A stretch of DNA of 28,150 nucleotides from Oppiella nova (taxonomy: Eukaryota; Arthropoda; Arachnida; Sarcoptiformes; Oppiidae): contig CAJPVJ010000325.1 of assembly GCA_905397405.1 (NCBI GenBank), positions 1 to 28,150 on the forward strand, written 5' to 3'. Positions 20,464 through 28,150 of the stretch are shown piece by piece. The translations under genes were made by a program, and so were the position numbers. Under the pieces are notes generated by a model. That model saw nothing but the letters and a program-made list of their open reading frames with translations, searched no databases and was not told the DNA's origin. Within the stretch, counting starts at the first letter, position 1; each line of letters begins with the position of its first letter.

Positions 20464-21131
20464 ACCAATTTCGGTAAATGCTATTCTGTGAACATGTTAT
20501 CCATATTCATATTATAGGCGATGATTAATGATTAATTTAATGAAAATAATAAAATCCTTAATATTTGTAAGAATCTCATAAATGATATTAAGTGTTGGTG
20601 AATTCATATAGATAACATTAGTTGATGTATTAATACTTATCAATTGATCTATATTTTTAAATTTTATTTTAAATCTGGTGTTGAAGATATTGTATACAAA
20701 AATCTATAAATTGTATACAACAATAAATAAACAAAAATAACTTTATTTCAAATGTTGTTATTGAGTATCAGAGAAAAGATTTTCTAATATTACGATTAAT
20801 TATTATAAAGCAATATTAAATGAAATACTTGTTATAAATAATAACTTATAAAGTACAGTACTGTAAATTACTGTAATGTACCAGTAAGATATATTATATA
20901 AACAATGATTATGAAGATATCATCAAATAAATAGACCTTCAATTCGTACTTTTAAGATACGATATGATAATACCCAAAAAATCATGACTTTGAGATAATT
21001 TCTAGTAGCAAAAATAAGTTAATTAAGTAAATTAACAATTAAATAAATGGATATACTTTGTAATCTTTCTATAATTACAATATTTCAGTAATTTATAAAT
21101 AATTTAAACATTTGTAGTAATTTTGCATACT
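20464..21131 (+). other. Intergenic region between receptors C and D
   Basis: It holds the receptor C 3' flank, which is unlike that of B and D, with AATAAA at 20722-20727, and the diverged upstream region of receptor D with the short form of the conserved element (20917-20950). A palindrome-rich stretch, GTACAGTAC, lies near 20857. TTTATAAATA near 21091 is a possible TATA box. Confidence 0.45.
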
Positions 21132-24100
21132 ATGTTCATCGTAAAATCATTATTATTGCTACTAATAATTTATAGTAATTTAATATTTATATTATGTGAT
21201 CCAAATGGTGAGTAATTTATTACTTGAGCATTATTTGTAAATTAAAAACATTAACTGTCTCAGCGAACTCATTAAACCAGAATAATCTGTGTTATAATAT
21301 AAAAACTAAGAATTGTAGTGCTATTCTGAATGTGTGCATAGGTTGTAATGAGACATATACGGGTGACTCGGGTGAGATCAATGTAAGGGTAAACATCACC
21401 GAAATGACATCCGATTTATGGATATGTCGGGTGTATATAGTGGTCGACCACACAAAGAGCATATCGTTAACAATCGACGAGATTAATGCCAAGTCTTATG
21501 TGGACTTACTTTACATATACAACGGCAATGAGAAACGGGATTCAACAACAAGAACATTTAACATGTTCGACAATATCACATATGAAAACATTGTATCCAG
21601 GTCAAACAAAATCATTATTAAATATGTTATAAAGAAATGGATAGATGACGAGGGTGATACAAATCGAACCATTAAAATGAGTTATAAAGCTATTCAGTCA
21701 GGAATATACCATTTTGATAGTCATTTATTCAAACTAATGCAAACATACTTTTGTTACTACCAGTATATATTCATACATCTATTTGCATTATTCAGTTTAA
21801 ATAAAAAATAATCTTCATTCCAATATTAGCCTTCCAATGCAACAGAACCTATATTGGTGATAGTGGTGATATAAGCCTGGTCCAACAAGCTTCTGAGCTA
21901 ACAATACCATTGATATGCTATTGGAGTATAAGTGTGGCCACCAATATGAGTATATTATTGGAACTTAATACCGTGGACACGGTACTACAAAAACATGATA
22001 TATTGCTCATATATGATGGCACCACAGAGTATGACAAATCCCCAAAAATGTATTCCTATTATGGGGATAAATATTTTAAATATGTGTACATTAAGAACAC
22101 AAATATGATATCGTCTCAAAATAATATGTTAATTGTGTACAAAAAATCTGAATATGTAGAACCCAATTACCACCATGATAGAATAGTTCGCAATGATATC
22201 AAGATACTTGTTCATTATAAGGCAATTAATTATGGTATGTACAGTATGCTTATAAGTTAGCATTAAAAATGTTTAAATGTAAATATTTTTGTATAATTGT
22301 AAAAGGCTTATACAGTGTTTAACTTTTATTACAGTTATGAACAGTACAAAGAATATTTATTATTAATTTATATTTAATAATTAATTCTTTAACTAAAAGG
22401 TTGTGGACTTGAATTAACTGAACGCCAGGGTATTATCCATAGTCCTGGTTATCCCAATGGATATTACAATAAAATTAACTGCGAGTGGAAGATACGGGTG
22501 CCTAAGAATCACACCATTATATTACATTTTATCGATTTTCAAACAGAGGACTCTGATCATTTAGAAATCGGTGATATATACGAATCTATTAGCCATAGTG
22601 GACATAATATGCCACCTAATTTATATACCGATTCAAATGAGTTAACTTTGACATTCAAGACAGATACATTAGTAACAGATAGGGGTTTCAAAATTGCATA
22701 CATGGCAAAGGAATTGGGTATAGTGTGTGATCATAATTAACTTGAAAATAATTAATAATGACTTATGTTTAGACCCAAACGTGACATTTTTGGTGTCGGC
22801 ATACAATGTGTTACTAAAAGTACATTCAAATCATGTGAAGACCATTGCTATGAATGGCGATCGAGTGTCCGCTCTATTGGATTACAATCTAAAAGATGAT
22901 CGCATTGTTTGGTTTGATCCGCAAAAACATAAATTTATACTGAAGTCCATTGAATCAACTGTTGATATGTCCGATGAGATCGATGTCGTGGGACAGCCTA
23001 ATAGTCTATTACTCGATTGGGTCAACGATTTACTCTATTGGATAGACATTAAGTCAAAGACAATCAAAGTTTTGCATTTCAAAGACACTGAGAGTGTGTA
23101 TACTGTTTGTGATATAAAGACTGAAAATCCTCGAGATTTAGTGATAAATGTTGTGAAAGGAGTACTCGTTTGGAGTAATATTGGGTTTGAGGCAAACCTA
23201 ATGCAAACACATTTAGACGGAAGTAATCAATCGGTNTGGGTTTGAGGCAAACCTAATGCAAACACATTTAGACGGAAGTAATCAATCGGTTCTTTACGAC
23301 AATAATAGACAAGCATTTCATCTGACAGTCGACTATCAGACACAACGATATTATTTCATTGATATCAACGATCACTCGCTCTATAGTATAGACTTCGATG
23401 GAAATAATGAGACATTTATTTTAAAATCCAAAGAACTCTTCGATGAAATCCATTCGATTTCAATCTTTAATAATGACTTGTATTTTATGAATTATTTTTT
23501 TATACTGAGAATTCCGGAACTGGATTTACAGTTAAACAGAGCACATGTAGTCTACAAAATTCACAAATATCCTAATTATGCTGATGGTGAACATTTTTTT
23601 ATGAAAAACACTATAGACATCGATCGGCGAGAGTTTACTTATTTTAAAATTATGGATCCATTACTACAACCAGACGTCGAAAATGTATGTCAATTGTCTA
23701 AATGCCCTCAACTATGCCTTCCCACTGGTGGACAGTCTTATCGGTGCCTATTATCTGACAGTATGGTTGATATAAAGTCTGATAAGATTAATGACGACAT
23801 CAATAATAATCTAATTGCGGATAATTCACAAGCAATTCATTATTACATGAATACCGAGAAAAGTGTTGACAGACTCTCGATTATTAACACAGTATTCATG
23901 TGTTTAATAATATTGGCATTAGTTTTTGCGTTTATTCTAATAATTAGGTATATTTTATTTGATTATTAAAATTTATTGTGTTTTTTCTATAAATTTCTGT
24001 AAATATTTCTGTATTTTCTATTTATTAGACTAAAACGAGATCTTCAAAGGTATGCAAACAATTCACGGGAATCTGTAGACAACCCCAGAATCTCATTGCA

Positions 24101-24173
24101 AGACATCGACGCTAACGATAACATGTCTTCGCATCAGAATCTGCTGAATGGAGAAGTTTGTACACAAATTTAA
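21132..24173 (+). CDS. Receptor D: diverged CUB x3-propeller-EGF-TM receptor
   Basis: The exons are 21132..21207 (signal peptide), 21342..about 21701 or 21719 (CUB1), 21830..22234 (CUB2), 22400..22717 (CUB3), 22773..23947 (propeller, EGF, membrane helix) and 24029..24173 (tail). The domain order and phases equal receptor B. CUB1-CUB3 differ from the other copies at many positions, whereas the start of exon 5, the EGF module and the tail are nearly identical to receptor B. The usual GT donor after CUB1 reads GA (TCAGGAATAT). A GTCATT at 21720 in the same phase could replace it, adding six residues. Exon 5 is interrupted by N at 23236 with 54 repeated bases on each side (23182-23235 and 23237-23290); without that artefact the frame is continuous. 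The membrane helix differs (NTVFMCLIILALVFAFILII). No P4HA copy precedes this gene. It is probably functional if the joint is artefactual. Confidence 0.78.
23182..23290 (+). repeat. 54-bp direct repeat around a single N in receptor D
   Basis: Bases 23182-23235 and 23237-23290 are identical and separated by N at 23236. Receptors B and C have this stretch once, so it is an assembly joint. Confidence 0.85.
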
Positions 24174-24957
24174 CCAACCTTTCGGGCACTGATTTTATTG
24201 TATTATAGTAAATATGCTTATTAAGATAACTGAGTTCAATTAATTTATAACTAATTTCATATTTGCGAAATTCTTATACTTAATAAATAAGGATAATATA
24301 TTTTGCACTGTAATGTAATATAATAATAATTTACATTAATTATTATTATAATTTACGCGGAATTGTAAATAATATATTTCATGTTCATACAGAATTTGAT
24401 GAACTATTATATCAATAAATACTACAGTATTAGTAGTATTTGAGTTTACTAATTGATTTATTTGGTAATATCTATCTAAATTACAATAAAATTAACTTTG
24501 TATTTGTATTACAACTATAAAATTATATGCCGTTTCGTATAAAACATTTAAAAGCTTAGTGTATAATAAATGATCTAAAATTTATAATTCTAAATCTATA
24601 TGAAATAATAAGTCTAAAAATTAGCGTAATATAATTATCAATTATGACCACAAAATGCATATAAAATTGTTGTTACCCATTAAAAACTTGTACAAAAATG
24701 TATTAACAATTAAATCAATAAGTTTTAAATTATAATAAATACAAATATAATTGTGATTATATTAAGAACAAAATATTTTTAAAATTGCAAAAAATAAGTT
24801 ATAACTTAAACCCCAAAACACATTAAAAACTTTGAATGAAATCATTAACTTAATAAAAATGATTACATAATAGAAATAATAATTGAATATAAAAATAATA
24901 GCACTTTATATATGTTTGCAGTCATAGTCTCTCATAGTATGTCTCCGAGTGTTTGCA
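24174..24957 (+). other. Intergenic region between receptor D and GMPPB
   Basis: This is a convergent intergenic region. To about 24430 it matches the receptor B 3' flank, with a poly(A) signal candidate at 24282-24287. The remainder is AT-rich and includes the GMPPB 3' flank. No gene is seen. Confidence 0.5.
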
Positions 24958-26877
24958 TTACATTATGACGTTTGGTTCGGTGACCGACGATGAAATCACT
25001 TTATGGGGCAATACTTTGGCGCCATTCAGGTATAGCTCGTCCTTTACGGTCACGTCTTCGCCTAAAACACTCACGTTTTCCATACGAACCTAACGGTGCC
25101 GTCAGATAACAAACAATTCATTTAATTACCGGTACACTAAAGTCTTGTAGGAGTCTCTCTCTCTCTCTCTCTCTCTCTCACTCACTCACTACTTACTCAT
25201 TCATTCATTCAATGAGTGAATAGTATAGTAATATTGAGTAAAAACAAGTCTAACCCACTGTCCGACGACACACTTCCAGCCAACAATACACGACTCTAAC
25301 CACGAGTGAGATTTGATGACAGAGTCGCCCAAAATCGTACACTTCTTGATACACACGCCATCTTCGATGACAACATTGGGTCCGATCGTAACATTGGGTC
25401 CAATACGACAGTGTTTGCCAATTGTGGCGCTCGGGTCGACCATCACATTACCCACAATACCCTTTGACTGTTGGTGCAAAAGCTCGGACTTTGACTGTTT
25501 CAGTGAATTGAGATACAGCGACATTCCCGTCAAGAAGTCTTTAGGCTGTCCGACGTCCATCCAGAAGCCCTTCAACTCAAACGCGTAGAGGTCGTGATCC
25601 CCGGCCATCGATGGGAACACCTCTGTCTCGATGGACGTGGGTCTCAGCTGTGGGACAACGGATTGACAATTGAAACACTTATTAGGAATTAATGTATAAT
25701 TACTTCAATTCTGTCCAAAACCGATGTCTCAAACAAATACATTCCGGCATTGATTTTATTGGACACAAACTCCGACGGCTTCTCCACAAACCTATCGATT
25801 TGTCCGCATTTCTCGTCGTAGACGACGACACCGTATTTGGAGGGCTCCTCCACGCGAGTCACCTGAAAGGGTCGGCCAAACAGTTAGTCATTAAACTGAA
25901 TACTAATCATATCTGTGGCGGCCATCGGATACGTACGACAATAGTTCCCTGTCGTCCGTGTTGTCCATGGAATTCAATCATTTGTCTGAACGGAAAATCA
26001 CAGATAATATCACTGTTTAAGACGAAAAAGGGTTCGTTGTCTGCGACCAATAGATGCCGGGCTAAGGCCAACGGACCCGCCGTTCCCAACGGGTACTCCT
26101 CGTGCGATATGGTTATCGTTATTCCCAACTAATTGTGCGTTAAATTCATTACAAAACTATTTATGACATTCAAACATACAGTTATAGTGAACTTGTGTTT
26201 AGATATTCCTAATATAAAATTCATGCAAAAAATACTATTCAATCAATTTCTAGTGAATAGCATTCACTGAATAACTGATTTTTTACTAATTATGTTCATT
26301 ATAATGTTTGTAAAGTATAATATTAAAAATTAATTGTCCATTTATAATACCCAATAATTATATATTTTAAACATATTGTAATTATTATATTCCGTACACT
26401 AGTGTCCAATTACGGTATAACAGTAATAGAAAATATAATCCTGTACAAATGTGTTATAAATATACAGGTATACTTTTTTAATACTAATTAACAACTCATA
26501 CATAATATACACTTAATAGACATGAAACATATTCATAGTATGCGAGTACACTATAGCACCAGTACGTGAACTACCGGTGCGATTCATACCTCCTTTTCCT
26601 TCGCCTTGATCTCCTTCTCCAAGAGCTCAGCCCTATAACTGACGGCAAGTATAATGTGTTTGACATTTGCCTACAAAAGCAAACAAAATAAATAAAAACT
26701 TCACACTTAATGGCAATTATCTTCGGCTATGACTGAATGGTGTAATACCTGTACGAGTGCTTCAATTTGGTGACAAATCATCGGTTTGTTGCAGAAGTCC
26801 ACCAGAGGTTTGGGTTGCGATAGTGTCAGTGGACGCAGTCGTGTCCCATACCCGCCCACTAGTATCAGCGCCTTCAT
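24958..26877 (-). CDS. GMPPB: Mannose-1-phosphate guanylyltransferase (GDP-mannose pyrophosphorylase B)
   Basis: Six minus-strand exons, 26749..26877, 26590..26670, 25937..26128, 25704..25862, 25255..25647 and 24958..25089, all with phase-0 junctions, encode 361 aa, against 360 in human GMPPB. The N-terminal nucleotidyltransferase domain starts with the signature [11 protein letters not shown] (residues 8-18) and contains [15 protein letters not shown], the metal-binding NSD (about 108-110), RFVEKP and [15 protein letters not shown]. The C-terminal left-handed beta-helix shows hexapeptide repeats ([20 protein letters not shown]) and ends in EPNVIM, as in animal homologues. The enzyme makes GDP-mannose from mannose-1-phosphate and GTP in the cytosol, for N-glycans, O-mannose glycans and GPI anchors. 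The start is fixed by the MKALILVGG beginning shared by the family. Intron 5 holds a microsatellite. It is transcribed towards receptor D. Confidence 0.96.
25152..25219 (+). repeat. Microsatellites in GMPPB intron 5
   Basis: A (TC)n tract at about 25154-25179 passes into CTCA repeats (to about 25190) and then TCAT repeats (about 25197-25211), ending in a small inverted repeat, ATTCAATGAGTGAAT. It lies wholly within the intron 25090-25254. Confidence 0.85.
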
Positions 26878-27783
26878 GCTCGATGATCCGGGTAATTGGT
26901 GACGGTTTTTGGTGATAATTAATAAAGTTTTGTTAATTTAAAACTCAATTGCGATTACAATACACATATGTTTTGCACGATTGGACTGACGTTTCATTAG
27001 ATAAACACATAAACACTGTTTCAATGCAAATGCGGTGACAGTGTTATCGCACACATTACGTCCCATAAGTGGTGCAGAGTTTTGAAGTTTCAAATGAAAA
27101 GTTTGAGTTTTGGTTCAATGTTTTAGCGATTTTATGCATTTGTTTTATAAATATATTATAATATAGCGATTATTATGGGATTTATGTATAGGTTTTTATG
27201 TTTTATTTAAAATTTTTGACTCGTTTATGTAGAAATAAGTGATCAAGAGTCATTTTGTTTTTAAATAGTGATATTGTTTTTAAATATTTCGTAGGCGTAT
27301 TGAAAGCAATGATTACTTGTGTCTGGTGTCAACTTAAACTACTCTACTTAATCTACTTCAAATTGACATGGTGCTAGTTGATTATTAGTAGGCTTATAAT
27401 ATAACTGTCCCAGGAGCTTAATCTTATAGGCTGGCTAGTATTAGCCGATAATCTATGGTCCGAAAGCTTAGAGAATTTACCAAGAATAATTTATTGAATT
27501 CATGCAAAGATTTAATGAAAAGTAAAGTTTTGATTCATTTGATATGAGAATCACATATATTCACAAAATGTTTGAAAAATATTTTTTATTATTAATAATC
27601 CTTTAAAAAAATAATAATTCTTAGTATGAAATGAAATTATTTTAGTTTGTTTAATAGAAAACATATTTGACATGAAGTTATCGGGTTATTACATATATAT
27701 CAATATTTATTAACAATAACAATAGTTAATATAAATTATAATTAGTTCAAACAATAAGTTAGTCTAGTTGAGTGTACGGGTAC

Positions 27784-27800
27784 AGTATGAGCCTCATACT
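27784..27800 (+). repeat. Short palindrome AGTATGAG-C-CTCATACT
   Basis: 8-bp perfect arms with a 1-nt centre. It sits 190-200 nt upstream of the start codon at 27991 and 25 nt before a second palindrome (27825-27840). Confidence 0.6.
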
Positions 27801-27824
27801 ATGAACAGTAATTCATTTTGAGAG

Positions 27825-27840
27825 TGTACTGTACAGTACA
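27825..27840 (+). repeat. 16-bp perfect palindrome TGTACTGTACAGTACA
   Basis: The sequence equals its own reverse complement over all 16 bases. It is a possible dimeric transcription-factor site or simply TA-rich symmetry; no factor is identified. Confidence 0.6.
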
Positions 27841-27990
27841 GCACCATTACGTGCATAGACTGTATTTATTGATTCAAATTGAGTGCCATAAGTGTTAGCC
27901 AATGAAAAGCAGTTATCACTGATATTACTGTAAATATTGTGACAATTCATTGATTTAGTGGTGATTGCAGTGATAATCAGTACGGAAAGC

Positions 27991-28150
27991 ATGTCTCACG
28001 ACCTCATGAGTAACTTCTTTAAGGACTTAAGCGACGAAAACTTCAGACTTTTGACTGAATTATCATTTGAGAGACAATTGAATGAAAAATTAGAAAAATT
28101 CAGAAAATATTCATTGGATTTGAAAACCAATTGTTTTTGCCGTCAAAATA
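27991..28150 (+). CDS. Unrecognised protein, N-terminal part
   Basis: The ORF opens with ATG (MSHDLMSNFFKDLSDENF) and stays open for 53 codons to the end of the window. It is rich in charged residues and Leu (LLTELSFERQLNEKLEKF), suggesting an amphipathic or coiled-coil helix, followed by a CFC motif. There is no signal peptide. I do not recognise the family. It is less AT-rich than the upstream spacer, supporting real coding sequence, but an exon boundary may lie within it. Confidence 0.5.
   Translation, partial: MSHDLMSNFFKDLSDENFRLLTELSFERQLNEKLEKFRKYSLDLKTNCFCRQN

Larger units (their letters stand above)
26878..27990 (+). other. Divergent intergenic region upstream of GMPPB
   Basis: It separates GMPPB (minus) from the plus-strand ORF at 27991, so it should hold both promoters. 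It is AT-rich, slightly less so close to GMPPB. Two perfect palindromes occur at 27784-27800 and 27825-27840. I see no exon or tRNA. Confidence 0.45.

Noticed and set aside
25313-25588. 91-aa plus-strand ORF and the 146-aa one at 25692-26132
   Set aside because: Antisense to the GMPPB exons; the minus-strand protein is unmistakable.
1-28150. CRISPR arrays, bacterial operons, prophage, tRNA or rRNA genes
   Set aside because: Spliced eukaryotic genes throughout. No spaced repeat array, tRNA consensus boxes or rRNA-like sequence were found by eye.

Overview
The window is AT-rich eukaryotic DNA with compact multi-exon genes (introns mostly 55-110 nt, GT-AG, TATA boxes upstream of several start codons). 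The gene content suggests an arthropod: a methyltransferase of the juvenile-hormone/farnesoic-acid type, collagen prolyl 4-hydroxylases and GDP-mannose pyrophosphorylase. An acariform (oribatid-like) mite is my best guess, but that is inference. Every intron below was placed by hand from splice signals, phase continuity and comparison of paralogous copies.

Layout. 1-461: 3' end of a class I SAM methyltransferase. 937-1896: a complete tandem paralogue (3 exons). 2372-3938: a type I membrane protein with two CUB domains. 4725-6487 and 9984-11739: two nearly identical, complete prolyl 4-hydroxylase alpha-subunit genes. 16065-16413: a third, decayed 3' fragment of it. Each P4HA copy is followed by a gene for a receptor-like protein with the order signal peptide, CUB, CUB, CUB, YWTD-type (LDLR class B) beta-propeller, short EGF-like module, transmembrane helix, cytoplasmic tail. 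The receptor copies are A (7399-9396, truncated), B (12648-15536, complete, 798 aa), C (17160-20463, broken) and D (21132-24173, diverged, with no P4HA partner). 24958-26877, minus strand: a complete six-exon GMPPB gene. 27991-28150: start of an unrecognised plus-strand ORF running off the window.

History visible in the sequence. The segment 4174-9371 recurs head-to-tail at 9372-14584. The junction falls inside the last large exon of receptor A, which therefore loses the rest of its propeller, EGF, membrane helix and tail, while receptor B is intact. Receptor B is a mosaic: exons 1-4 are A/C-like, whereas the start of exon 5, the tail and the 3' flank are D-like. An orphan D-type upstream block (about 15800-16040) followed by the P4HA fragment marks a further rearrangement. 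Three single-N joints (8289, 20093, 23236) flanked by repeated sequence, and two gapless direct repeats with the same 128-bp period, look like assembly artefacts of near-identical paralogues, so some of the damage in receptors A, C and D may not be biological.

How the genes relate. P4HA acts in the ER on collagen-type substrates, and the CUB proteins are predicted cell-surface proteins. A functional link between them is speculation; co-duplication explains the pairing. GMPPB and the methyltransferases are neighbours with no visible connection to the array.
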